64,000 nt of DNA, taken from NCBI GenBank assembly GCA_033439255.1, contig CM065882.1:558001-622000 (forward strand), written 5' to 3'. The notes beneath the pieces are model-generated. The model worked only from the letters and a program-made list of their open reading frames with translations. It did no database searches and was not told the DNA's origin. This document shows positions 21,480-34,123 of the stretch, piece after piece (position 1 is the stretch's first letter; every line of letters starts with the position of its first letter). A program made the position numbers and the translations under genes. The DNA is from Hericium rajendrae (Eukaryota; Basidiomycota; Agaricomycetes; Russulales; Hericiaceae).

Positions 21480-24400
21480 CTGTGGCGGACCCAGTACCGA
21501 GTCAGACCTAGTACCGAGTCAACCCGCCTGCCCAGGTCCACCACACGCGATTATCGTGCTACTTTTTACATGAGGATGTGGCTATATACTATCTTATGAA
21601 ACAGTGAAAAAATGGAGTGTTTTCGTTGCGAAACGGCCGAGAAATTCGACACTAATGGTGTGTTTGGAGGCCATGATACCGGATTTGGAAGGCAGAATGA
21701 CCCCTCCTTGACGAAAGTTGCAGGCTCTCGAGTTCGGCACCCTCTATATACTTATGTGGTCCGATGTTTTAGTTTGAATGATATTTCATTGTATAGCTGG
21801 AAAAAAGTCGAAGTGAGCAGAGGTCAGAATCAAGTTCGACAGGTGACTTAGGGTACCCTACCAAATTGCAAGTCACGCGTTAGAACAGCTCAAGGAGACT
21901 TCACATAGCTCTCGTTCCGCGACTCAAAGCGCCGCTAACTGTCACTCATATACATCTATATATAAACCTTATGGTTATGAGCATTTTTTACGATTTTATT
22001 GAAGAGAGAAATTGTCCGTACATCAGCTACAGCATGGCCTTGCCCCAGAACAGCCAGATTTTGCTTTTTGGCCGGTCACCGGCATTCGGTTCGCTACTGC
22101 ATCCCAAAATTTGAATAGAACCATATGCAGAAATGTGAGCTATAAGACTGAGCTACTCGAATCAGTCTGGATCGAGCATATGGCTCAAAGTAGACCTGAA
22201 AATTTCGAATGAGAGCCATTTTAATTTTGTCATAGAACACTTATCTATGGCCAGACAGCTCCGAAACTTGGCGATATAGCAACTTCGAATCGAACAAATA
22301 AGACGATGAGCAGATTTTGTGGTGGAGAATCGTAGAGGTGGAGGAATGATGCTGAAAAACAGAGGGTTCTGGCGCGGTCACGTTAATTAGCACCGCGTCG
22401 CGTTCGACAGTTCACGGACATCCGACGCGTCAATGCATCCAGATTTGTATGATCGACGTGTATCTGGATCTCTGGCTGTGTCCTAACATCTCCGGAAGGT
22501 CATTATTCAAATAGTCTCAGATTTATATGCACAAATGGACACTTACCCGGTCCTCCTCCCGGTCAGCAATGCCCTAGCAACACGTCACCCTCTTGCTACT
22601 GTCTTGTTTATCTAAGGGTAAGCCCATGTTCTCTACCTCCCAGTCATGCCTACTGCTTCCGAGTTAAAGGCAAAACGGAGCTCTGAGAAGGAGGAGCAGC
22701 TGCAGGCGGCTCTGAAAGCAGTCACTGAGTCCGGTGTCAAAGCGAATGGAAGACCCAACTATTCTCTGCGTGCAGCAGCAGATGACTTCGGAGTAGCTCC
22801 TGCTACACTCACTGCTCGATGGAAGGGTCGTGAAACACGTCGGAAGAGTCACATCTCGCAGCAGATACTCAGTCCGCCACAAGAGGATGTTCTCGTCGCA
22901 TGGGTGAAGGAGCTTGGTCGTCGCGGAGTTCCGGTCTCGCTCGAAGCTCTCGCTGAGCATGCTTCGAACATCTCGGAGAAGGATGTGTCTCTGAAGTGGG
23001 GTAGACGCTTTCGTGAACGACATCCAGACTTGAAGGCGCGCTGGACAACAAACCTCGAGGCCTGCCGAGCGAATGCACTGAACCCGGCTCTTGTCGCGGA
23101 GTTCTTCGCCATCCTGCGCGAGATCTACAGTAAATTTGGCATAACCCTGGAGGTTGTCTGGAACATGGATGAGAAGGGAGTTGTTCTGGGAGTTGGAGGA
23201 CGCACCCTGGTACTTGTTGACCGTGATCAGAAGACGGTGAACCAGGTCCAAGATGGAAACCGCGAGATGGTCACCATGATCGAAACCGTCTGCGCAGATG
23301 GAAACTCGCTCCCACCGATGTCAATCTTTAAAGGGAAGACACGGAACTTAGAATGGGGACGGCAGAATCCAGGGAAAGCATCGTAAGCATGAACGAACAA
23401 CCCGTAAAGCGAACCATGGAGCTGACTGATTCTGCCACTGACAGAATTTCATTCTCTGAGAATGGATGGACTGACATGGAGCTTGGATTTCTATGGCTTC
23501 AGAGACATTTTGAGCCTCTGACTCGTCCAGCTGATGGCCGTTGGCGACTTCTCATTCTAGATGGACACAACTCGCATGGCACATTTAAGTTCTGTCAGTT
23601 CGCCGCCACTCACAAGGTCATTGTCGTCTGTCTGCCGCCCCACACAACCCATCGTCTTCAACCCTGTGACGTTGGAGTCTTCGGTCCCTTGGCGTCCTCG
23701 TGGAAGAAGGAAGTTACATTGTTATCCGGGAAATATATCAAAGTCACGAAAAATAACCTCCTTTATCACTATCATAATGCCCGTCAAAGGGCGTTCTCTC
23801 CCTCCACAATTCAGACAGCATTCCGTAAGACAGGAATCTGGCCGCTGGACCCATCTGTCATCGAGCCGTCTGCTTTTGCACCCTCCCTGAATACGACAAC
23901 ACAGTCAGCGATGCCGATCTCCGCATCTGGATCAGTGCCAAGTGCTGATTTCAATCAAACACATTCACCTGAAGACGGCACCATTGATGGTGTGTTGGCC
24001 AATGCTCAAGGCCCGCTTGAGCAGCCAGGACTCGATCCTGCTGTTGATGATTCCCTGGTGCCTCCATCTGAAACCGTCCTTGCATTTGCTCGCCCCAATC
24101 CACTTCCACTTGCCTTGCCTCAATCGGCTTCACGAAGCGCTCTACGAACTGGCTATACTGAGCTCTACAGTGCCCTCGGGGAAGCAAATAAGCGCATTGA
24201 AGCTGACCATGCCCACAAGAAGCTGATGGATGCCGAGAATGAATCACTCCGCAAGCAGCTATTCGATTCTCGCGAGAGAGCACGTACGAAGCGTAAAGAG
24301 GGTGGATCGAGTGCTCGCCACATGACAAGTGATGAGAACCTCGGCCTTCTTGCATTTGCTGATTGGAAAGCACACCTCGTCAACGTGCATAAGGAGGCTG

Positions 24401-25324
24401 CAGGCCAATTCAAACTGATCCGAAAAGTGATTGATGACCAAGAACGGGCAGCAGCTAAGGAGCGCGAAACTGCAACCAGAGATGCAGAACGTGCAGAACG
24501 AGATGCTCGGAGAGAGTTGGAGAGACAAGAGAAAGCGGCAGAGAAGGAACGGCAACGAGACCAAAGGGAAGAGGCAGCCGCACAGAAACGAGCAGAGGCC
24601 GAGGAAGACAGAGCGCGGAAGAGGGCAGATGCCGAGAAGAAGAAGAGGGATGCCGAAGAGCAAAAGGTGCGCGAGAAAGCTGAGAAGGCGGCGAGAAAAT
24701 CCCAAGAGAAGGCAGATCGCGAAGCTGCAAAGCGTGCCCTGAAGGAGGAAAAGGCGGCGCAGAAGGCACGTCGTTCGGGCAAGAAGCGCGCTTCGGACAA
24801 CAACAGCCAGGACGAAAACTGTCCACCAAAGCGAATTTGCACTTTGGGTATTCAATCTGCTGACCCTGCTGAACAGGATAGGCCTGTCAATGCCATTCAG
24901 CTTGAAGGGGGTCCTGGTACAGTGCTAGGACGGCATGGATTATCTCGTTCAAGTCCGAAAGAGGGCGAGATCGGCCAGGAGCAGCCTACACAGGTTATAA
25001 CTGATCATACTAATATTTTGGAGGGACGTACTATCAGCGATGAGTGTATAGACCCCGCTCTAAGAGCATCGGTGCTTAGGGAGGAGGAGGACATGATCGC
25101 CGACAATTAATTCCCACGCTGACTCGTTTCTACGGTCGGAGCACTCTTCTTAGCAAAATATTCATACCACCCGTACTCTGTCCTTATAAATTCTGTAAAG
25201 TACATGTTCATAATCTGTGCTCATTTTTCTAGTGTTCTACAGTCTTTTGGAGGCCAATCATAGTTGTGAATAATGTACCAGCTAAGGAGCAAGTCGCCAT
25301 GACTCGGTACTGGGTCCGCCACAG
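21480..25324 (+). mobile_element. Pogo/Fot1-like DNA transposon, apparently intact
   Basis: This 3,845-bp element has perfect 25-bp TIRs, a TA duplication and one transposase gene that is open after removing a single intron. It lies between the RIT1 start (21279) and an F-box start (25484), which are divergent. The insertion therefore split a shared promoter region. About 1.1 kb of non-coding sequence (21505-22645) precedes the transposase. I saw nothing in it beyond the subterminal repeat and small meaningless ORFs. Confidence 0.92.
22646..25110 (+). CDS. Pogo/Fot-type DDD transposase
   Basis: Exons 22646..23382 and 23445..25110 join across a 62-nt intron (GTAAGC, CTGAC branch, CAG) to 800 aa. 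Residues about 15-65 form a Psq-like helix-turn-helix (NYSLRAAADDFGVAPATL). Residues 70-140 form a CENP-B-type HTH with KWGRRFRERHPDLK. The DDE_1 core follows with D175 (WNMDEKG), D285 (LILDGHNSH) and D321 (LQPCDVGVFGPL), a DD35D spacing. The last 300 residues are a long Arg/Lys/Glu-rich coiled coil ending in an acidic tail. All three acidic residues are present and I see no premature stop, so it may be active. Confidence 0.93.
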
Positions 25325-25483
25325 TAGTCCTCGCATTGTCAACAATTCAAGCCTTCAATTCTTACCGAACTTCTCCGAACATTGACTTGTCGAGTCTTAT
25401 TTAAATCTTAGAGTACAGCTGAAGAATACAGCTGAAGAAAGCACCGAAGCTTGGTTTCGCGTTCTACCACATCGTCGACGTCA

Positions 25484-27140
25484 ATGGACAGGTATGTTCA
25501 TCACATCATGATTGATTATGGCTGGGATGGTAACACTGCCCCGTAGACATATTGCTGCTCAGATTGATGCAGAAATCGAGCTCCATCTCGCTCAAGTTAG
25601 AGCCCTTCGAGCCCAGATCTTGGAAGCCGAAGTGCAAGCAAGAGAGCTCCGCTCACACCGAAATTCCTTGCAGCATATCTCTCGGCTGCCAACCGAAGTT
25701 CTCCGATTTGTTTTTACGAAACTGGTCCCTGCCGTCTTCGATAGACAATCCGAGGCTAAATCAATCGGCCAGTGGATTCCGATCACAGCGGTCTGCTCTC
25801 ACTGGCGTCAAGTGGCCATATCTTTTCCTTTATTATGGCATCATATTACGGAGGACTTGACGCAGGAATGGGCTCTTGCTTTCATGGAACGCTCTGCGCC
25901 CGGCCCTTTCGTCATTGCGGTCAATCTCGGCCACCAATGCGAGCTTTCCAATGCGCTACTGCAGAATATATCTCGTGTCAGGACTCTCAGGATCTCGGGA
26001 GATATGACGGCGATGCTCAGCCTTGTCAAGGACATGACGAGCGAGGCTTCCTGGCTTCAGCATCTCGAAATGATTCCAACACCGCTCAGTATGCGACATG
26101 TTGAGCTTGACCCCCTATTTTCTTGCAAAGCACCGCGTTTGACAGCGCTGGACCTGGGCCAACATGCCACCATACAAGTCAGATCACCATTGTTGCCGCA
26201 GCTCAAATTCTTCAGCAGTTCGCGTCCGCTGAGCATCAGCAGGGTCCAGAAAATGCTGTCTCGAATGCCACGCGCATACAGCGTTCGACTCGTTTGTACC
26301 CCCAGCTTCCACAATGAAAATGCTACCCTAGTGCCCCTCTATCTCCCCAGCATCAGAGTCCTCCACCTCGTTCTCCAGAACCCCATGAAAACCATCCGTC
26401 TTTTGCAGTCCCTCACTCTCCCGGCTCTTTCGTCGTTGAAGCTGACCATTAGCCTTAAGCAGGTGTGGCTTCCGGAAGAGGCACATCAAATTGCGATGCC
26501 CATCGAGCAATATACATGTCAAGTCGAACAAAACGAAGGCGTGCTGAGAGAAATCGAGGTGGGAGAAGCCGGCGGTGTTCAGACTTTCCACGCCAGTCCC
26601 ATTGACAAGCGTGCAGACGTCGCAGACCAACCCGGCGTGACGATCCACCTCGACTGGTCATCCCTCTCGCTCGTGCCCGACGTATTTCAGCCTGCAGACT
26701 CCCTTTTCGTGCAGCCCGTTCTCAGTCTGTTTGACAGGGTCGAGGCCTTGACCCTTTCCGGTCAAAGCGATTTCCGAGACTGCATAGTCAAGTGTGCGAG
26801 CCCTCGATACCGTCACTCGCCGGCTTTCGCGGATCCCCGTGGCAGCGAGCCGTGTGCCCTGCCCCTGCTCAAGAAACTGGTTATCAAGGCTCACCGGATC
26901 CGCGCACACGGGGGAAGCTTGCTGCATGAGCTTCGAGAGTTCCTTGCGGATCGCCAGAGCGCCGGCGTCGCGATCCAGGAGCTCGATTTTGTAGACTGTC
27001 AGGGATATTCTCCACATTTTGCGAGCGAGCTGCAGAATTGGGTAAAGGTCACTTGGGACGAGATTGAGATTGAGCCGTGGCCGCTGGATACGGCGGACAC
27101 AGGCGTTGTGATGATGAACTTGTTCGACGCACCATATTAG
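25484..27140 (+). CDS. F-box/LRR-like protein
   Basis: Exons 25484..25491 and 25547..27140 join to 533 aa. Exon 1 holds only ATG GAC AG, and the 55-nt intron (GTATGT..CGTAG) joins it to read M-D-R-H-I-A-A-Q. The leader helix (VRALRAQILEAEVQARELRS) is followed by the F-box (QHISRLPTEVLRFVFTKL) and its second half (WIPITAVCSHWRQVAISFPL). LRR-like strands run to the C-terminus. It is the intact relative of the pseudogene at 15677-17109. The pogo element ends only about 160 bp upstream, so the promoter may be altered. Confidence 0.87.
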
Positions 27141-27368
27141 ATTTTACCTTTTTAGACTTCACATTCTTGAGCTATCATTGTAGATGTAGTTTTTGTAGGT
27201 AGACTCAGTTGGCTGATCGTCCCCAACGCGAACACATACTTTGGCAGGAAAAAATACCACAGGTCCAGCCTACGTTCCAGCACCAACATCCGAAGACCGT
27301 CCCGAGGGAGGATATTATAGATACGGTCCTTAAGTACACTCGCCCAACCTGACCCCACCGAATCCCAA

Positions 27369-29129
27369 TCAGAACCTCTTCGGGTCCTGCCATAAGCCCC
27401 CGCCCCCGCCCTGCCCAAATCCGCCAAAGCCAATTCCAAAGCCCCCACCCCGCGCCCCGAACGGATCGCTTTTCCTGCGACTGTACTGCCTGTAGCCGAA
27501 GAATGCACCGGCGACGACACCGACGAAGGCGAGCAGCTTGAAGACGGTGTACGTGAAGGACGCGGCTGCGCCGGAGCCGAAGGGGCGCATCTTGTTGCGG
27601 GGCGCTTCGGCGGCGGAGAGCACGGCGGAATACGTCGAGACGGAGATGATGCTGCAGTGCGGGGTTGGTCAGAGGATCTGCGATATGGTGGATGGGAGGA
27701 CGCACTCGTGGTTGTCGCTGACGTCGCCGGTCATGGCAGACATGCCCACGAATGGACTGTCCGGTAGCGAAATTCCGTTGACGGTGAAGCAGTCGCTCCA
27801 GTCGTCCCCTGAGGTGCAGAAATATTGTCAATATCCCTCTGCGTAATAACTACCTTGCTGGACTTACAGCCCCTGTATTGTATTTTCACCTATCAGACAT
27901 GTGGTTGTCAGTCTCAGAATACAGGGAAATGGCAAACGAGGCATACATCCAAGACAGTGTCTTTCACATATGTGACCTTGAGTTTGGTAGCAACGCTCGT
28001 CCGCCGGATATTCGCCTACGACATGTCAGCGTAAGATCAAACGCGTAGTGCGAATATCACACACGGAGCATGCGCCGATGCTGGTTGCATCGCCGTCACC
28101 ATTCAAATCGTATTCCGTCTTTCCATCGCCCAGCATTGCAGTGATTCGAGGGAATGCGTATCCGTGCCGCGCGTTTGCATAGCTACAATCGGGCGTGAGG
28201 TGGATAGTGACACAACGTCAGAAGAGTGACTCACGTATCAATGAAAATCCCAAGCCCATTAAACTTATCTGCAGCGAATAGGAAGAGCGCTCAGATGCGC
28301 CCTGTCGTGTGCATTCAAATCAGACGCACCTATGCTGCCGAAAACAGGACCTGGCTGGGCCCGTTCCTTGGTCAACCAAAACGCCATGCCGTCTCCATAC
28401 AAATGGCTCGAGTCGCCCGAAATCTGCCCGATAAAACAACAGTATTTCATACTAGCGCGCTAATTGAATTCGACAAGACGACCATACCTTGAATTCAACC
28501 TCGATAACGAAATTCGTCGCGGTTAGCGGGAGACGAGACCACAGCCATCCCTGCGCAGAGGTCAGCATACGCCCGTCGTAGCAGGGCTCAGACATACCAT
28601 CTGGGATGGGCGGTTGCGCGCCAGGCGGACGTGCTTATTCGTGTTCTGACAGTACCGAGTTAGCTACTTCCGTCATATTGAACGAAGAAATAGCACGTAC
28701 AACGTATGCATCTGCGCCAAAGTCCCACCATCTAGAGTGTCCGTGTGAGGTGTCAGAACGAGCCGCGCGGCGAAGTCATGAGAGGAAGGCTGCCGCGCAC
28801 CGATTTTGCAGGTCTTGGTCGATATATGGCGCGTAGATAGAATGCGTCCGTAGTTGGACCGTCTAAGCAGGTGCATAGAGGTCAGCAAACAAGGTCGTCC
28901 GAGCGGATGCGAGGAAAAGATTGCCAGGACCGAAACGCGCCAAGCATCCGTCGTAGGTGCTGTGGACGACGCCAGCGTGGCCCAACACAACACCTCCACC
29001 TCAGAAACACGCCGAACGGATGCTCACCCTCTCAATAGTCCTGTTCGCAATGACAGTCCCGTCCTCCGCCGCCAGCACGCCCACGCCCAGCAAAGCTGTC
29101 AGGAACAGCAACAATTGGTGCACGACCAT
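27369..29129 (-). CDS. L-type (legume-like) lectin, VIP36/Emp47-type cargo receptor
   Basis: Twelve exons (complement 29028..29129, 28801..28862, 28701..28731, 28598..28645, 28488..28550, 28330..28423, 28235..28268, 28065..28182, 27947..28015, 27868..27889, 27706..27808, 27369..27651) join exactly to 342 aa. A signal peptide (MVVHQLLLFLTALLGVGVLA) comes first. The lectin domain then shows RWWDFGADAYV, RLARNRPSQMGWLWSRLPL, GDGMAFWLTKE, FNGLGIFIDTYANARHG, DLNGDGDATSIGAC and WDDWSDCFTVNG. A transmembrane helix (VFKLLAFVGVVAGAFFGY) precedes a cytosolic tail that is glycine-rich and ends DPKRF. Such proteins bind high-mannose glycoproteins and cycle between ER and Golgi. Intron 1 is about 160 nt, longer than the rest. 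Confidence 0.92.
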
Positions 29130-29527
29130 TTCCCCGTTGCAGCGTCGGGAAAGAGAGACTGTGCGCCTTCAGTCGAAGGTCGGAATGTGGACAGGGAATA
29201 ATGGTACAAGTGGTGGCGAATTGGCAGTGGAATAGCAGTGACGAACTGGGCGGTGCGACTGAGTGCAACCGAGAAATATTGGCCGTGGAAATGCCCGTCA
29301 CGTGGCGCAAGCTTGAACATCGCCTCGAGGACGAGAAACGGTGATGCAAAACAGATGATATTGTGGTAAAAACTAGGGTAACATAATGCGTATAGTTGCT
29401 ACATAGATGCTCGATATCCTGATGCCCGTGTAAAGAGTACTGTACAGAATGATAATGCGTAATGCAAGGTCCGCTGCGCGTCCCAATGGTCCGTTCGTCC
29501 ATTAAAAAAACTCAAATCCACCTACAT

Positions 29528-31045
29528 TCACTGACTCTTCGACCGTCCGCGGTAGCCAGACGCATGTCCGCTCTGCGCCCCGCCGCGGTACGACAACCAC
29601 TTCCTCTGCCTCTCCTCCAGCACCGCGACATCCTCCATCACCTGGTCCCCATCGGAGGATCCAGTCTGCACAGCGAAGGGAGACGAACTCGAAGACAGGC
29701 CGGCGTAGGGCGACCCAGAACTCGAAGACAACCCGGCGTGCGACGACCCGAAGGCCACTCGGCGGCGCGGCGTTGGCCTTGGGGTTTGGAACCCGGAGAC
29801 CCGCAGCGACTCCTTGCACGCGTACGCGACGTCTCCGGTCTGCTGCTCCAGCTGTTTCTCGACGCGATAATTATGCATCTCCAGCGTGAGGGTGTCCATG
29901 GTCTCTGGGTCGATCACTGGAGGCTTTCCGTTGGGAACCCAGCGCGAGCTGATGAGGCTGTTGATCTCCGTCCGCTGAAGATTGGTCACTGGCGGCGGGT
30001 CAGCCATTGTCGATACCGCGACACATGTAACTTACATTCTTTATCCACGAGTTGAAACTTCGCGGCGACCGCCTCTGTGGCTTCGGCGAACAGGCTTTCC
30101 TTCTGCTCCTTATTGCTGAGGACAGAGATGAATCTATCAAGCGCCATGTTGCTGATGACGAACAACTAGACCGATCAAGTCCGTCAGATGCAAGTACGCA
30201 AGTGATGCTCGGCCTTCACTGACCTCTCGAAGGATATATCTGTGCTGGAAAATCACGCGTCCAGGGAATAGGTACGAGAGGACATGGGAGCTTTGAGGGA
30301 AGAATTCGCTCATCGTCGACGATGGACAGAGGACAAGCACGACCTCCGACACCACCAAAGCAAAGAAAGACAGATAGTGCCACTGCAGTGAGTCTCATGA
30401 GACTGTAGGTCCACAACGAGCATGCAAAGGACTTACAAACACGCCGTCATTGATTTTTCTCACTGCGGAGTTTATCAGGAGGATCCCCAGCGTGACGATA
30501 TGGAAGTAGGTCGCTTCTTGTATGCCTTCGAAGGTGGTCGCTATGGATATCTCACATTCTTGACAACGCAACCAGTTCTGACCGAATCTGTTGCACAAGC
30601 GTTCATAATCGGGCCTGTTCTATATGCCGGTGTGAGCGTACCTTTCGTATGCCCACCGCCTCTTCGGGTGAGTCAGCGCATCATAGCCATCCTTGACGTC
30701 TATGAAGATATCGGTTGCTTCGGGACCAGCATGGTCCGGATGGTTTCGCTTGACGAAACGGCGGAAAGCTTGCTTGAGTCCATTGAGGTCGACCTCAGGC
30801 GACACGCCGAGCTTCTCGTAGTAGTTTGTTGGTGTTAACCGCAACGATCGGATGAGGTTGAAGATCAGATATATGACGATGGAGGTGATGATGACGGTTC
30901 GATAGTGCTTGGGTGATTTAGGAGATGACAAGAAAGGCTTGAGAAGGAAGAGGACAATGTTTGTCAGAACGGGGGGGACGACAAACCAGCCCAAGCCAAA
31001 CAGGACCCATATGATCAGATTCTCCCTTTCCATGTCTACGGTCAT
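29528..31045 (-). CDS. Membrane-anchored J-domain (DnaJ/Hsp40) protein
   Basis: Exons complement 30642..31045, 30437..30587, 30224..30382, 30037..30165 and 29528..29974 join to 429 aa. Two hydrophobic helices (IIWVLFGLGWFVVPPVLTNI and VIITSIVIYLIFNLI) precede a J domain at about 73-140 (YYEKLGVSPEVDLNGLKQAF), with the HPD motif at 102-104 in KRNHPDHAG. More hydrophobic segments follow (FHIVTLGILLINSAV, YLSFFALVVSEVVLVL). The C-terminal 150 residues are Ser/Arg-rich and probably disordered. HPD stimulates an Hsp70 ATPase. The organelle is not visible in the sequence; ER or another endomembrane is likely. It is not Sec63, since the Sec63/Brl domain is absent. Confidence 0.85.
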
Positions 31046-32831
31046 CTGGAAAATCTGTGAAGACAGAAGTGATAATCAGTTGTATTGAACATAAGTGATC
31101 GCAAGAAAAGTGAAGAGCTCAGACGGGCGTCGCCCGATTTGCGTGTGATCTCATATCCCTTGCCACCACAATGAACCATCCATGCCCGTAGCCGGCATCC
31201 CGTGCCTGCTACTTGTACGCACGTAACCACACGCCCATGCATGATGCTCGAGCAAGGACGCTTTATAGCGTGCGCACCTCACGCAAAAACGCGAGGTTGA
31301 TGAACGCGATCAATTCAGAAAACCACATCTGTCGACCACCTGCACCAGAGAGGGAAGAGTGCTCTGGGCAGGCTCGGCTGTATCGCATGCGGGCCGTTCC
31401 TCGAGAGAAGCCCAGCCCGTGTAGACTCTGCCTTTGCTCTTGCACCATTGAGCTCAAGGATGCACGAGCCTAGGAGAGAGCCCAGCGTGTAGGGCTAATT
31501 TTATGTCTGTCCGGCCTTACGATGTGCCACGGAAAGCTCGTGAAGTGGCACATTGGATATCGAACATTTCGGGAGGGCTCAGGATGCCGACGGACAATGG
31601 GAAGTCCGCGTGGTGGCAAGGGTCGACCCTTTTACTAGGACATCTTTGCAAGACGTGTTGAGAGCCAGTACGCACCTTATAGAAGTGACTGCGATCCTAA
31701 AAGAGTCTGATGTTGACCGTAGCAGAGATGCGAGGAATGTTGCCACAACGTCTTGGCCAGGGACTATCGCATCCACAGGCGAGCAAGATGGTCCTGATGA
31801 GAGATAGGAGTCTGAGGAAGACCCAGATCGTGGGCACGTAAAGATCCATGCAATTCCTCGAAGTAAACAGCGTACTCACGAGGAACTCGTTCGCCTTCAA
31901 TTAGCCAAGAAAATCCTCAAACAAGTGTGGCGAGAAGTCGGGGATGATCGTAAGTGGTGTTTCAACTGAGAAAGAGGCAGCTTTGAGAAGTCAAGGTCTT
32001 TGCAAGACCAAGAACTTGAAGTTTATACGCGCAGGTCTGGTGGTGGTAGGAGGGGTAAAGTCAACGAGCTTGGACAATAAGCCAGAGCCTTCATATACAT
32101 ATTCGGGCGCTCGCATTGCTGACTAAGCGACGACCTTGTTCAAAGCGTCGCGCATCAAAGCGTCATCCTTTCCTCGATCGCTTTTCTGCATACCCAAGGA
32201 CAACTCGCCGGTCGCTCCGCCCTATCTCAGCAATGCTTGATTTTTGGGAAGTGGTGATCGCCAGCTGCTCAATTTGATGTCAGGTTTGTTTTGATGCCGT
32301 CCCAATCCCTCTATTAATAGTGCTTTGCCTCGCTGAGTACTCCTCCCCGCAGGTGTCTTGAATAAAATCAGGCAGTCATCTACAATTCGGAAATCTGATG
32401 ATCAGTTTGGCAAGTAATGTATGTCGTAAATCTCTCTTCGAAGACGCGCGCATGCGCGCAGAATGTGCCTCAACACCAACTCGACACGATACTGACTCTA
32501 CACGGTCACGTGCACATGTGAGCTCAGGGAGAAGGTTGCCAGAACGACGAGATGCAGATCCATCAGTATATACCCTGCTGCTCGCGTGAGCTGCACTCAT
32601 TTTCCTTCCTTTGACCCACAGCTACCTGCCCGCCGGTGGGCTTTTCGTGAGCTTTCGTAGCGATTTTTCACCTTCTATTTCCTCCCTGCTATGCGGGTTT
32701 GAGCTTTGTACCATTCGTTTTCACTGCCTATCTTTTACACCCTTTCAGGTCGACTTCATTCACAGCGTTCGGCTGTATATATTTTCATTTTTTCCCCATC
32801 CAGACATCGACCTTGGCCCGAGTAGCCAAGG
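31046..32831. other. 1.8-kb divergent intergenic region
   Basis: This lies between the starts of the J-domain gene (minus) and the DUF4203 gene (plus). It holds the promoter regions of both. Pyrimidine-rich sequence just before 32832 is typical of fungal transcription starts. No ORF, tRNA or repeat is convincing. Confidence 0.5.
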
Positions 32832-34123
32832 ATGGCTTGTTCGCGGCCATTTGATCTCTTCTGGACAGTGGTCGCATTGACCGTCTTTGCATTCTATGCG
32901 CTTTGCGCGCACGCGTCACCCCTCGCCCCCTCCCCTTCGCTCCCCCTTCCCGCCCTCATCCCCCGTGCCTCCCCAGTTGTCACCAGCAACCCTTTGAACG
33001 GATCCACCGAGATTCTGGACCCCTCGACCAAACAGCCTATACCGCAGGGCCCGGGCACAGATGGAAGTGGTTCCGGCTTCTCAACACCAGCCGTATTGTG
33101 GATCGTGTACTGCGTGGTGGTCGGGTGCCCCCTGCTTGTGGCAGGCGTTCGTGGATGGAGACTCACCACCGGTGCCGCGGTCGGCCTCGCCACAGGCGTG
33201 TGCGGTTCGTTATGGCAACAAGCTTTCATCTTGGCAGTCACTGAACACCTCGCCTTGCAGCATGGGCTGCCTTCATCAACACTGTCTCCGGAACTGGCAT
33301 CCCGGACCTGCCCCTCACCCTCATTGTGCTGGGATTCATTCTCACAGGCTCCATTCTCGGCGCTCTGCCGTTCATGCGTGTCGGAGGAATCGCCATTCTT
33401 GGAATCCTCGGCGGCCTTGCCGCGGGCATGCGTATCATTGTCGTGAAAGACAATTTGCTCATCAGCTCTCCATCCGCGTTCTCCGTGAACTGGCTCCTCA
33501 TCGCGGGGGCGGGCGTCGTAAGCGGTGGCTTGACCACCTGGAAGCAGCGTATGGGCATAGTGGGTGTCTCCTCGCCATAGTGCCGATACTACCGCTTACT
33601 GGCGGACATCATTCGTTCACTTCAGGTTGTATGCGCTGTCTCTGTTGGGTCATTTCTTGTGGCCCTTGCACTTGATCTCGTTGTTCACAAGCAAGACGGG
33701 CTTAGCCGTGCTCTGCGCTTTCTCTTTGACCGCAATAGCGCCCATCTGGCTGTACGTGCATATTCCAATTTCTCATGCCAGCCATCAATGATTCGAGCTG
33801 GAGCCTCACATTTTGTTCATCCGTGCTTAGGACCTTCACACCGGATATGATCTATCCTTGTCAACGCAGATCATTGTGGCTGTCTCCCTCGCCCTAATGT
33901 ATGGGACATGTCTTGCTTCTTTTCCTGTTTTGCATGCTCAGCCTTGTCGACCAGCCCACCCGCAGCATACGCTCAACATAAGCTTTTCCCCCAGCCCTTC
34001 AATCGGAACCGGCCCGAATCGTTTATCCTCAGCGACGACATTGAAGCCAAGGGCTCGCGGGATTCATTCCAAGATAAAATTATGTCATGGAGACCGTTCC
34101 ATAGTCGCCTAACTATGTCATGA
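32832..34123 (+). CDS. DUF4203 (TM7SF3/TMEM198-like) multi-pass membrane protein
   Basis: Exons 32832..33204, 33261..33559, 33626..33751, 33831..33898 and 33955..34123 join to 344 aa. A signal peptide or first helix (TVVALTVFAFYALCAHA) is followed by a Pro-rich lumenal stretch. At least six hydrophobic segments follow, including WIVYCVVVGCPLLVAGV, LIVLGFILTGSILGALPF, GIAILGILGGLAAG and SVGSFLVALALDLVV. The motif KQDGLSRALRFLFDRN before the last helix is typical of fungal DUF4203 proteins. The last exon encodes a polar cytosolic tail. Function is not established for the fungal members. Confidence 0.85.

Larger units (their letters stand above)
21478..25326. repeat. TA target duplication and 25-bp TIRs of the pogo element
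   Basis: The left TIR is at 21480-21504 and the right TIR at 25300-25324. They are perfect 25-bp inverted copies beginning CTGTGGCGGACCCAGTACCG. Both are flanked by TA (21478-21479 and 25325-25326), the duplication expected of Tc1/mariner-pogo insertion. A second copy of AGTACCGAGTCA just inside the left end (21510-21521) looks like a subterminal transposase-binding repeat. Confidence 0.93.

Noticed and set aside
23353-23444. Frameshift in the pogo transposase
   Set aside because: A 62-nt GTAAGC..CAG intron with a CTGAC branch joins the two frames exactly, so no frameshift is needed.
24165-24842. 225-aa Ser/Phe/Leu-rich minus-strand frame
   Set aside because: Reverse reading of the Arg/Glu coiled coil of the transposase; no independent evidence.
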